NCBI GenBank assembly: GCA_033398695.1
Contig: CM065806.1
Coordinates: 48,261,001-48,325,000 of the forward strand
Length of the DNA: 64,000 nucleotides
Origin: Orobanche coerulescens
Lineage: Eukaryota > Streptophyta > Magnoliopsida > Lamiales > Orobanchaceae
Direction: 5' to 3'
The position numbers were made by a program, and so were the translations under genes. The notes beneath the pieces are model-generated. The model worked only from the letters and a program-made list of their open reading frames with translations. It was not told the origin of the DNA and did not search any database. Shown in pieces: positions 47,001-57,409 of the stretch. Numbering within the stretch: the stretch's first letter is position 1; the number at the start of each line of letters is the position of its first letter.

Positions 47001-48498
47001 TGGGAAGATATTGGTACCATTGAAGCTTTCTACAATGCCAATCTGGGAATCACAAAAAAGCCAGTCCCAGATTTTAGGTCGGTTCATTGGTTCTTTTTGG
47101 TTGTTTTCCCTACTTGTAGAACACTACCACTTGCTCTATGTATAGAATATCTTGATATGTTCGAAATTATTTCTTGCAGCTTCTATGATAGATCAGCTCC
47201 AATCTATACCCAACCCCGGTACTTGCCTCCTTCCAAGATGCTGGATGCTGATGTCACGGATAGTGTCATTGGTGAGGGTTGTGTAATCAAGGTGAGTCAT
47301 CAAAGTTGTCGCGAATAAACCTACAGCATAACTCAAGTAGTATTAAAGACCCTATAGCATAGGTGCTTAACTCCAACTGTATATATAACTCAGCCTTCTG
47401 CTTCTGTAACTTTACTGCATAAACCCATATTAAAGGAGCCGCAAAGTTTGCTACGCCTCTGTCCTTGTAATTGATCATTTCACTTTAAATCGACAAATAC
47501 TATTAGGGCTCGTCTACATTGGGTGATTAGGGGTGATAGGAGAAAATAATCACCCCTAATCCATTGTCTACTTACCGGTTCAGATTTTTACGGCTATCTT
47601 TGGGCCCAGCTCTAAATTCAAAAAAGGGGACAAATGGAGTGATTATTATCCCTCCTCATTTAGGAGAGAGACATTTAATCACTTGTTACTCCATCAACTT
47701 CATTGTCCCTTCTCCCTTTAATCACCTAGTTATTCCCATCCCCTCCTAATCCTAAACCCAAGATAGACGACCCTTAATTTACAGCAGTGATTACTGTGTA
47801 TCAGATGGTCTAAATCTCTCATGCTCCTTCGTGCAGAACTGTAAAATCCACCATTCTGTGGTCGGACTCAGATCTTGCATATCTGAGGGTGCAGTCATTG
47901 AGGACTCCTTGTTGATGGGTGCGGATTATTACGAGGTAATGCTCAGAATCAAACAGAAGATTGAAACTTGCAAAACATTACATAAGCACATATTGCTTGA
48001 AGTTTTATGGAATGCATGGGCATATGACAAGTCATGTAGTCTTTAGATGGCTAATTTACATCATTATTCATTTTTCCGAGCTACAGACAGATGCAGACAG
48101 AACTTTTCTGGCAGCGAAGGGTGGCTTACCCATTGGTATAGGTAAGAACACTCGCATCAAGAGAGCCATAATCGACAAGAATGCCAGAATTGGAGAAAAT
48201 GTGAAGGTTGTCAACTTGATCTGTATGTTTATTTTACAAAGTTAACGTAGTTGATGATGTACATTTTTTTAGTTTTTTTTTTTTATTTTTTCTGGGTTCT
48301 CCATGAAAATTATGTAGAAAAGGCTGTCTTCAGCTGCTGCCCAACTGAACTTCTAAATGCGTGGCTTTGATAATGTTCCAGATCATTAACCGCGATAATG
48401 TTCAAGAAGCAGCAAGAGAGACAGATGGATACTTTATCAAGAGCGGTATCGTCACTGTAATCAAGGATGCTTTAATTCCCAGTGGAAGTGTGATCTAG
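44091..48498 (+). CDS. APS1: ADP-glucose pyrophosphorylase small subunit, plastidic
   Basis: Makes ADP-glucose and PPi from glucose 1-phosphate and ATP in plastids, the committed step of starch synthesis, as heterotetramer with large subunits. Nine exons with GT-AG introns: 44091-44354, 45243-45539, 45741-46010, 46105-46284, 46974-47077, 47180-47291, 47837-47935, 48087-48206, 48382-48498. They join in frame to 520 residues, the usual family length. A Ser/Arg-rich transit peptide leads to QTCLDPDAS with Cys81, the redox (intersubunit disulphide) Cys of small subunits. Then [12 protein letters not shown] (96-107), GDHLYRMDY with catalytic-type Asp214, EFAEKPKG with Lys267 for glucose 1-phosphate, and a C-terminal left-handed beta-helix ([13 protein letters not shown]) ending [12 protein letters not shown]. 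These motifs mark the small, catalytic subunit, not a large one. No stop or frameshift. Introns 4 and 6 hold a SINE and a MITE. Exon 3 could also end 6 bases later, but the only matching acceptor (AG at 46103-46104) supports 46010. Confidence 0.96.
46345..46491 (+). mobile_element. Au-type SINE in APS1 intron 4
   Basis: 147 bp flanked by a perfect 18-bp duplication TAGTACAATCATGCAAAA (46327-46344 and 46492-46509). The interior has the tRNA-derived pol III promoter region (GTGTGACCTTGAGGTCACGG, GGTTCCTGGAAGCAGCC) and ends CACCGGGCTGCCCTT, the known end of Au SINEs. The B box looks shortened compared with GGTTCGANNCC. It lies sense to the gene. Confidence 0.92.
47506..47773. mobile_element. Tourist-like (PIF/Harbinger) MITE in APS1 intron 6
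   Basis: 268 bp. The ends are GGGCTCGTCTACATTGGG and, at the right, the reverse complement of GGGTCGTCTATCTTGGG. They are flanked by TTA (47503-47505 and 47774-47776). A TTA duplication with such TIRs is typical of Tourist elements. No ORF. It accounts for about half of intron 6. Confidence 0.9.
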
Positions 48499-49396
48499 AA
48501 GCAGTAAATTGGGGGAGGTGTGTCCTTCATACTTGAATAAGTTAACAGGAGATGGAAGTTACCGTGCTGTTGGGGATAATTTGGATGCGCATATTTTGTT
48601 CTGGTAGCCAATGAAACATATGAGTTGGATGCAAACGCATTTCAAAAATAAATAAGCAATGAATACGTTTAATTTGTCGATGCATGTGTATCTCTTCTTC
48701 TTAATTGTATGTTATAAATTACAATAGTTGATAAGAGAAACAACTTGATATTCAATGATTTGGATGAGGAAACAACTTGTAATTAGTGGAAGGAGATTTT
48801 CAGGCTTTCAATCAACAGGAAATAATGTCCGTGCTGCTTGCCTTTTTTCGAGAGAAAAAAACTCTTCCAAAGTCCCAACTATTCATTCTTTTATTCTCTT
48901 CTTTCTCTTTTCTTTTCTTTTATTTAATACAAGTATTTTTACCTCTCAGAGAAGCACGCTTGCCTTGTAAGTTGCAAGGTTATTCCACAAATGCCCTCGA
49001 GTGTATAGTAGTATAATTCATTTTGTCCTCAAAAATTAAATTTTATTTGTCCAGGATGAGATGGTGTGTGATGTGCCCTTCATATAGTTATCAAACACAG
49101 TCGATGATAAGTTCAATTTAGTATGCAAGAAACGTATGTTGTACTTGCTTAAAAGAATAGAGATTTAGGACTGGTTAAGAGAATTCAGAGGAAAATCTTA
49201 ATCACCCCAATCGATAGACAACCTAGTCAAAACATTAAATCACTGAGTTCAGATAGCAAAAAGATGTCATACAAGAAAGAGACTCGAAAACTTTCTATCA
49301 TGTCCATACACTTCCATGCACACCTTATTACTATATCCTACTTCTGCAGTCATGGTTCAAAAATGTGAAAGCAAAGTGTTGTCCCAGTTGGAACTC
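48499..49396. other. APS1 3' UTR and spacer between convergent genes
   Basis: The APS1 3' UTR probably ends around 48650-48760 (AATAAATAAG at 48648). A pyrimidine-rich stretch lies at about 48885-48930. The 3' UTR of the minus-strand gene ends somewhere before 49396. No other gene seen. Both genes point at each other across about 900 bp. Confidence 0.6.
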
Positions 49397-49547
49397 TTAT
49401 TTTGCGGAAATGTTCCTCCACTTATCCTTAAGATCACCTGGAGTGCGAGTTCCATCAAACACATGGCGCCCCATGTCCAAGATTTTCCTCCAAGGAAGCT
49501 TTTTGCTTGGCTCATCTGAATACTTCTGTACTCCTGCCTGCAGCAAG

Positions 49548-49585
<38 letters not shown>

Positions 49586-50856
49586 AGTTATATTTATAAA
49601 TATAAGGTACAGATTTCCATTGAAGAATTGCTATTCAATTATATGAAAATACCATATTTATGGTTGACTAATAAAAAATGAATAGAAGTGGTTTGGCCAG
49701 TCAAAATGGCAGTAAATCAAGTCCAAACAACATATTTAGAATCATTCAGCTTACAAGCTTTTACCTTGAGCATCTCTTCTTCTTCCTCCCTCCACAGTAA
49801 TCTCTTACGTTTCCCACTGCTGAATGTGTCGTTAGCTCTGCAAGAGAATTCATGCATATCCGTGAAGAAACACAAAAAAAGGGCATGATATTCCGAAGTT
49901 CAAACATCATCCACTATGTTAAGTACTCACAGTTTGAATGAGAGCATTTCTGGTTGTTTCAACCTTTTGGAAACCTCAACTTTTTCTTTCAACACTTGCT
50001 CGGTTCTCAAAGCAGACGATGACCTCCTTGAAGATCTCCTCGGAGAGTTCACGCTGGGAGATGTTTGCTTATTTTTATCACTTTGTTTATTTTTTACTGA
50101 GACAGCTTCAGAATTGACGCGCATTGATCTCCTCCTTTTAGATGCTCTCCTAACTCTTTCCCCCAGAGGAAGTGAGTCTTCACCGGAGGACGTTTCACGT
50201 TCCTCTTCGGTAATCCTTTCTTCATCCGCATTGGAGAGTCCTTGTCCACACATCTTCAATGAAGGGCCTTGACTACTGGAAGTAGCAGAAGCTTCATGTT
50301 CCTCATCGTGAATCTTTGTTTCTTCCTCATTGCTGATTTTTTGTTCCTCGGGCATTTGGAGTGAAGGGTCTCGACATTTGGAGCCAGTAGAAGCTTCAAT
50401 TCCCTCTCCCTGAATCTTCTCTTCTTGTGCATCAATGATATTATGTTCCTCATCAAGGCGAATAGATTGGTTGAGAACTGACTCGCTATTCCGCCTGCTT
50501 CTATCATCACTACATCTTGTAGTATTTACTGCTTCACCAGATTTTGATTGATTATGTTCATTATGCTCAGCTCTCTCATTTACTTCCGATCGTTTTTCTC
50601 TGCCTATCATATCTTCATCCATGAAGGCCAATAAAGCTTTCTTTCTTGCCAGAGCATATTCCCTTGCTTGACGTGATTCAGCAACAGCTTGTTTGTATAA
50701 ACAATAGGGGCAATAGAACTGCCCCGCGTCATCAAATCTAGCCGGACAGCCCATACATCCTTCATGAACAGCTAGAGGACAGCCATTTTCACTGCAGACC
50801 AACACATTTCCGCCTTCATCGCATTTTATGCATGAATTTTTTTCTGACCAATCCAT
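49397..50856 (-). CDS. PHD finger and telobox Myb-like protein
   Basis: Three minus-strand exons, 50856-49931, 49837-49765 and 49537-49397, with GT-AG introns join in frame to 379 residues. The N-terminus has a C4HC3 PHD finger (C9, C12, C21, C26, H31, C34, C49, C52), a type that often reads histone H3 tails. The middle is a long charged, low-complexity region with Glu-rich repeats and basic KRRR and RRSSRR clusters, likely nuclear localisation. The C-terminus, built by exons 2 and 3, is a Myb/SANT-like domain (LLWREEEEEMLKAGV, LPWRKILDMGR) ending GDLKDKWRN, close to the telobox VDLKDKWRN of plant telomere-binding Myb proteins. This suggests a nuclear chromatin or DNA-binding protein; target unknown. 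The chosen ATG is the first after an in-frame TGA 18 bases upstream; an upstream 5' UTR exon is possible. Confidence 0.85.
49550..49581. repeat. (AC)n microsatellite at intron acceptor
   Basis: About 16 CA repeats within the second intron of the PHD gene. On the sense (minus) strand it is a TG tract ending about 10 bases before the acceptor TTGCTGCAG. Length variation here could touch splicing. Confidence 0.9.
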
Positions 50857-51698
50857 TTCCGCAAGATCTTCTAGTCACGTGCCAGCTTGGGGCTCGAAGA
50901 TTTTCAATAGAAACACCTTTATTTGCGGTTACTGACAAAACAACAACACCTTCGAGTATTATCACACCACAGCTTAATAACAGGCATCAAATAATATGGC
51001 GACTGCTGGAGTAGAACATGTAAAGGCAAAGATATGGTAATTGGTGTTAGAAACATATCAAATGACACAATTACCGCATGAATCTAGTTAATAGCACAGA
51101 GACACAAATAAATTTCACATATCGATCAACATGAAAATAGCTGCGTAAGCTGTAAACCTTCAAACATTGAACTCAAAATTGAAGAGAAAAAAAAAAAAGA
51201 AGCTGTAGAATCTTTCTCTGGTTCAGATCCAAGTCCAATATTCCAAAAAGAAAACTGAACTAAGCAGGTTCAGTGCGGCCAGATTCTTCAAAGGCAAATA
51301 GCAAATTATTGCCAAGAACATAGAACCGTTCTGCACTCCAACACCACGACTCATGCAATATCAATTGTCTACAGACATTTACGGCGATACATATAGGTAA
51401 AAAATTCACGCGCACTTGCACGTTAAATTAAAATCCCATGGGAAAATCAAATTTGTGAAACCGAAAACTGATGAATAGCACAAAGAAGACACTACCAGCG
51501 GAAAAAAGCCATCTTTCTCTGGTGAAAACTGGGGATACTTGTGCAATGTTTTGTAAGCCGCATTCATTTGGGTAAATTCGAAAACATTAGGGTTTTCTCT
51601 TGGTATAGAGCGAGGGATTTAGCCTCGATGACCACCTGAGTTAACATTTGACTCAAATTAATTTTTAAAGCAAAAAATAACATTTTAAATTATGTAGA
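50857..51698 (-). other. Upstream region of PHD-Myb gene
   Basis: About 840 bp. A minus-strand frame near 51495-51570 starts ATG-AAT-GCG and reads MNAAYKTLHKYPQFSPEKDG before a possible donor (CTG|GTAGTG); this may be a chance ORF or an upstream exon. Otherwise AT-rich. No second gene recognised. Confidence 0.35.
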
Positions 51699-53720
51699 TG
51701 TTTGGGGAAAAGTAGTAAAGAAAGCAAAAGATGTAAATCATTCTATTGATAATATTGATAGATGAGCCTTTATATAGACTTTACAATAAGACTCTTTCCA
51801 TACGTAGGATTCCTTACAAAGAAAAATATCAAGTAGAATCCTACTACCTCTAGCAGGATCTAAAATCCCCATCATCTATGATACTTATTCTAATCACTTT
51901 TAAGTAAGACACATCACGGGAATAATAATTCGCGGAACACTCCCCGATGTCGAGTACTAATACAACAATGGTGCAGAAGATGTTGCCTTCGTAAAAGCCT
52001 ATCTAAGCCAAAACAAAACCCATGGAAAAAATAAAGGCTTGATGAGGAAAAAGATTGCAGCGCATCAACATGTCATGTATACTCCCCCGGATGTATACAC
52101 AAATGATCCCCCTGATGAGTACTTCAAATCATAGGAGTCAGATGCCAAGTTGCCCTCACAACTATGGACAAAAAGAGCGCGACACATCCAAAGTGCAGAG
52201 TCGCTAAAGACTTATCCGAAAATCAAGTTTTCCAAAGTCTTGACATTCATGCACTAAATCAGTCATAACTTCTTCGATTCAATAGGTATCAACGAAACTG
52301 TAAGAACTTTTGAAAACTAGACACTCACCGCTTTTCATTCACATACAGTACGTAACCTAAATCGACCTGAGCAGATCAGAAAGCTCTATCAAAGCTGACT
52401 CAACAAATTACCGGACATATCCATCTTACTTTGTAACAATATTCATATGTCACTCAACATGATGGATGTGATCAAATGTTTGGTTTCCTTGGAAAGTAGA
52501 CACATAGAGCTTTCAAATGGTACCCATTTCACCATTTTCCAACAAGTAAGCTGCCCTGTAGGTCATATAGGAGTTAGACCAATACATTCTGGGCAAATTC
52601 GGGTATCAATTTTCAAGTGTCCTTTTATCGAGATAGAGCAAGCTTCAAGCTTCTTGTCAATCACAGACATTGTGTTAGCGCATCCTAGGACGTCACCACA
52701 GTGGCTTTACCAGATTATTACGAATGAGTTTGTCGAGTCAAACGTGAGTATATACTATTGTAATTTGATTGAAAGAACTTCTCTTAAGACTGCATCATCA
52801 CTTAAGTGAGACAAGTCTTATCATGACTTCGACTAGTCATCAGGGATCATATAGGCGTTACTTTATCGTCCCTTAGGGAAACCATCCCTTAGGATGCCTT
52901 AAAACCGATTGATGAATACGTATCATCAAGTGTCCCCAAGATCATTTCATTCTTAACTTCGGATTTAGTGGAATCTTCTCATAAGAGTACATCACTATAA
53001 ATCCTTAGTTTTACATGCAAAAGCTTCATATCTCGTCCAAATCAAGTATATACTTAATGTGCGTTCCCGGCAATCACTTGTCAACGTGCTCTATGGTTAG
53101 GAGCCACTTGATTTGAGTCTATCCATCACGAGATCTTTTATCACTTAACTTTGTTCCCCACTAAGATAAGACACCACAAACTGCATGTCCGTTTTTGGGA
53201 AACTACATAACTGACAAGATAGTGGATGCTATAACATCCATTACGATATCACAACTGAGTTTGTGTCATCATAGTCGACTCCAGTGCGTTCATGGGAAAC
53301 AAAGGTTAACACGGGAAGAGGACTTGCTTTTGAGTTGCGGTGGTTGTGGCTCGTTCTGTCTGGATCTAGAGACGAGCGGCGGGGTTGCAGGTGATCTGGA
53401 TCGGAAGCAGATCGGCGGCAGCATGGGGGGGCTAGGGTTTCAGCCGATTTTTTTTTGTGTTTTTCTTGCTCTCGGTTGGTAGACTACATGCTGATACCGT
53501 GTTTCAAAAAAATAGTAAAAAAAGCAAAAGTTGTAAACCATTGTATTGTTAATATTGATAGAGGGGCCTTTATATATTCTTTATAATGAGACCCTTTCCA
53601 ACATAGGATTCCTTATAAGGAAAGACATCAAGTAGAATCATATTTACCTCTAGAAGGATCTCGAATCCTACCATCTATGATACTTATTCTAATCAAGGAA
53701 TATCATGCGGGAATATCACA
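51699..53720 (-). mobile_element. Short noncoding LTR element (LARD/TRIM-like), minus strand
   Basis: Direct repeats at 51699-51939 and 53500 to about 53720 start TGTTT and share GGATTCCTTA, ATCAAGTAGAATC and CATCTATGATACTTATTCTAATCA. On the minus strand GGTATCAGC (53489-53497) abuts the right copy as a PBS. The minus strand reads CGACATCGGGGAG beside the left copy as a PPT. The 1.56 kb interior has no pol motif. The 5' leader (53300-53490) is GC-rich. No target duplication was found and the right end is uncertain by some bases. It depends on another element for movement. Confidence 0.75.
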
Positions 53721-54508
53721 CGTCGTATACCCTTCTCACAAGGATCTACCAGGCTAAACACTACAAAACAAACACCACATCAAATACGGACATGGTTACA
53801 TACGAAACAGTAGACCGATTTGGTCTTTCATCAATGACATACAACTTAACTTAATAAATATCTCTATTTCAAAACTCATACCCGCACAGAAGTCAAAATA
53901 TGACAACACTCCCATACGATGGAAAAACACTACAGCGGAAAGGAAAAATACAATTTGAGCAATAGTACCAAGTACTGTTCTTCCTGTGATTAGTATCATT
54001 TGTCTTTCATCATCCTTCGTACCGATCCTGTATTTTGCTCCTCAAGAATCTGCACGTACCTGAATGCAATAACAGGCATCCACCCCCCGATTACTCGGGG
54101 GTTAGCAAACTAGGATTCTGCTAGTGCAAGTATAAAGTGCAATTACGAGCCATATACATCATATTCCAAGAATATAATAATCCTGAATAATCAACCAATA
54201 AAACACAACGAAAGACTTCCCGAGATATTTCATTTGAGCAAAATAATACGAAACCATGAAAGGCAACAATAAGGCAAGTAAACGATTTGTAAAGAGTTTT
54301 ACAAATCTCGGGAGTTTTTAGACGAAAAATATTTAGGATTAAAAAGTCCTCATATTTTCAAAAATCACTTAGGGTCACAGCCCAAGGATTATTCAGTTCT
54401 CGACAGCTAGAATATAATCACGGGTCATGCAATCCGACAACAAAATATTATTCGTACTCATCAAGTAACAAATTCCAGAGGCCCTATCCGACCCTACATG
54501 GCATCTCA
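53721..54508 (-). repeat. Gypsy LTR relic, minus strand
   Basis: The segment around 54055-54140 (ACCTGAATGC..., GATTACTCGGGGGTTAGC, TAGTGCAAGTATA) matches the reverse complement of about 62785-62870 in the plus-strand LTR of Gypsy B. So this is the downstream part of a related LTR in the opposite direction. It is cut at 54508 by Gypsy A. No gene is seen. Confidence 0.55.
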
Positions 54509-54719
54509 TGTAATACCCGGTTATAATCCAGTAATTATCATTCAGTAATTGTCACTGTCGGATTATTCACTCATTAATAATTAGTCATCATTCATGATTC
54601 ATTCATTGTATTCACCGTTCAGAGTAATTCGTATCGTGTATCAGTTTTTCCGTCTTTCTACCTGGTTGGAGGATCGAACCGTATTTATCACCTCTGTCAT
54701 CATTGTAGCTGGCTGTGTG

Positions 54720-55243
54720 TGAGGAGTAGCGCACGCTATGTACTCTTCTTAGCGCGTGCTAATTGAGTACGGGTAGCGCACGCTGCCTCTCCGTATTAGC
54801 GCACGCTAATGTGGTTCAGGCCTGCAGTCAAGAAGGCACTGGACTGCAGTCGAGTTTTTGTAGCGCACGCTACGAATGGTAAGTAGCGCACGTTAGTAAG
54901 TTTGGATAGCGCACGCTATGCAGTCTGTGTAGCGCGTGCTAAGGCCGATCAGGCAGAGTCCAGTGGGTACTGGACTGATCTGGAATAATTCATAGCGCAC
55001 GCTATGAGTAGATTTTAGCGTAGCTAATGGTGTAGTAGCGCACGCTGAGTTTTGGGTGGCATACGCTATCGTGAGCAGATCAGAGAATAGGAGGTTCTGG
55101 ACTTCAGTTACTGGGCATCAGATATATAGTTAGCGCACGCTAACATTTTGGGTTAACACACGCTAACGAGGCAGTCAGAGCTCACTGGACTGTCTGGTTA
55201 ACCCGTTAGCGCATGCTATATATCAGGTCATAGCGTGCGCTAA
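54720..55243. repeat. Inverted-repeat array, TAGCGCACGCTA type, Gypsy A
   Basis: About 16 copies of TAGCGCACGCTA or one- to three-base variants in 520 bp, for example near 54726, 54775, 54798, 54861, 54906, 54991, 55034, 55130 and 55230. Between groups of them a second word, ACTGGACTG or similar, returns at about 54836, 54966, 55092 and 55185. The array stops about 9 bp before the TATA motif. Confidence 0.92.
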
Positions 55244-55251
55244 ACTGGAAT

Positions 55252-55263
55252 AGTATAAATAGG
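55252..55263 (+). promoter_or_regulatory. TATA box of Gypsy A LTR
   Basis: AGTATAAATAGG, a good plant TATA match, follows the palindrome array directly. GGACAGTCAGCC and a C/T-rich segment follow. Confidence 0.7.
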
Positions 55264-56914
55264 ACAGTCAGCCCAGGTTTCATCATTTATCATTTCTCAC
55301 TTTGTTTTTGGGCGATTCCGGGCGTTTTCGGGCGATTTGGAAGAATCTCTTCGAGATGCACTCACCTATCATCATCTTCAAGCTTCTGAGTTGGATTAAT
55401 CATCAGTTCATCCTCCCTAATACGTCAAATCAAGATAATGACTTCTTGGATCTAGAATTTCGGATTTTTGGGTTTTTCCTTCCGATCTATTTGTGTAAGC
55501 TTGCTATTATGTTGGAATATGTTAGATATGGATTATCTACCTTGGATAAATGTATTCCTACGGATTTATTGATATGTTTTTCGGATTTGATGAACATTTG
55601 GAGAATTAATCAAGAACCCTTGATGTTGACTTTGGTTATTTTTGGGGGTTTCCGATTATAGTTGTCGTAACTTCGAGTTGTGGCTTCCTATTGTAATATT
55701 GATATCATTGAAGGTGTTTTGTTGGATTGAACTACTCATTTTAGAGTTGGTTTCGATATATTTGGGTTTTAGTTATAATCAAGGGTTGATGTTCGCTAAG
55801 TGGTTGTTTGAATGCCTCAATGGGTTTGGATATTGTTGTATCGATCTTTGGGTTAGTCGTAATTCATACTTGATACGTATATTGAGCGGATTATTGGTAA
55901 TTGTGTTTCAAGGTTGTTCGAGCGACCGACATCTTATTGTAGGACGTTTGTTCGAGGAAGGATATTCTTCACCAGTGTTGTGTAAGTAAATTCTAAATCG
56001 GTTAAAAGGATACTCATTCCTTTCGTTGTTGTTCATTCATAATCATAATTCATTCACAATGTATTAACCGTATTGAGACTAGTAATTGTCAAATAATCAT
56101 TTCATTCACGAGGAACGACAGTTCCAATCATTTCAATGAGCTATCATTCATTTCATTATTATTTCATCTCGGTGAGTCACTCTTGACCCTTGTCGAATTG
56201 TTATTCATTAATACTCCTCATGGTCATTCTTGTTCATATGACCTTCTGGGTTCATATTGCGTGGCCGGGTGGGGATGTGTGGAATTTTTAGTCGGGCACA
56301 TGATAGTCATGTGATCGGGTTCACCGACATAATGGACTGTGCACACGATAACGTACCTCCGTGAGATTAATTAGGCACAAGGGCGGGTGTGTCCGGACAC
56401 TCGTCATGTGTACTTGCACATACCATTACGGGCGTACTATGATGCCTCTCTTCAGCTTAATTTCATAATTAACATATGTCATGATTGTGTTTATTCAACT
56501 CTTGAGGATTGTTGTTCTGTGTAACTGACCCCGTTGGTGGATGTTGTTTTCAGCTCATGGCAAGGCTAAGGCACGGGAAGATAACGTTGACGGCGAGGAG
56601 TCCCAGTGATACTAGTAGGGGCCCCCAGTCTTTTCAATCATTCATGTTTTCTTCATTTTATTTCCGCTGCAGATTTCCGTTTGGATGTTCATTTTCATTC
56701 GGTGTTGTATATTTTATCTTCATATAAAATATACTTGTATTCTGTATTTTACTGGGTGTGTTGTACTTGAAACTCCTCATCGGAGTAATTAATGATATAA
56801 TGTGGTTCGGTACTACAATTATATTACTTAATTCATTAATTTTCATTCGCCTAGTGGGTTCCAGTCGGGGGTCCGCGACACTGTAATATTCGCCTATTTT
56901 GGGGTGTTACAGAG

Positions 56915-56929
56915 TTGGTATCAGAGCAT
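56915..56929 (+). other. Primer-binding site of Gypsy A
   Basis: TTGGTATCAGAGCATGG starts three bases after the LTR; TGGTATCAGAGC is the tRNA-iMet site. Confidence 0.85.
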
Positions 56930-57409
56930 GGTTTTGAATACTACCTTCCGAGTCATGTCTCCCTGAAATCATCATTCATTAGACTAGTATCATTGGACTT
57001 TCGCCTCACGTGTGACCTGTGCAAGAGCCAAGCCCCTCAGACCAAAGAACAGTAAGATTTCTGACGCCATGGTATAATTTCTGGCAATAAGAATCACTCA
57101 TTCATCATTCAACAGTCAACAATCCTCAATCATCATTTTCATTTTTGATCATGTCGATCATGTTAATTCATTAATCACTCACTTCATTTCATTGCTCAGT
57201 TGTTGAGCTTGAGGATCATATCATTAATCTTGTTAACTTGTTCAAGATAATCATTTGAAGAATTTCATCAGATAATCACGTCACCTCAGTTGATGATTCA
57301 TGTAATCATTGTGTTTGAGCACGTATGCTCATTTTCATCATTTCATAACGTAATCATAATGTGATATTCATGCAAGATATATAATCATCTTGTGACTTTC
57401 CCCTCCAGT

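Larger units (their letters stand above)
54509..56911 (+). repeat. Gypsy A 5' LTR
   Basis: Starts TGTAATACCCGG and ends GGGGTGTTACA, 2403 bp. U3 holds the inverted-repeat array (54720-55243), followed at once by TATA (AGTATAAATAGG, 55252-55263). ORFs of 115-120 codons at 55302-55989 lie in the transcribed part but show no family and no good composition; I do not call them genes. Confidence 0.88.

Noticed and set aside
44091..48498. AGPase large subunit (APL) as alternative
   Set aside because: The N-terminal QTCLDPDAS with Cys81, VSPKAVSDS, and the C-terminus ending GSVI are those of small subunits.
55302..55989. Two ORFs of 119 and 115 codons after TATA in Gypsy A LTR
   Set aside because: Hydrophobic, AT-rich composition without family motifs; located in the LTR.
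56911..56930. tRNA-Met gene fragments at the PBS sites
   Set aside because: Only the 12-17 bases complementary to the tRNA 3' end are present, in the standard PBS position.
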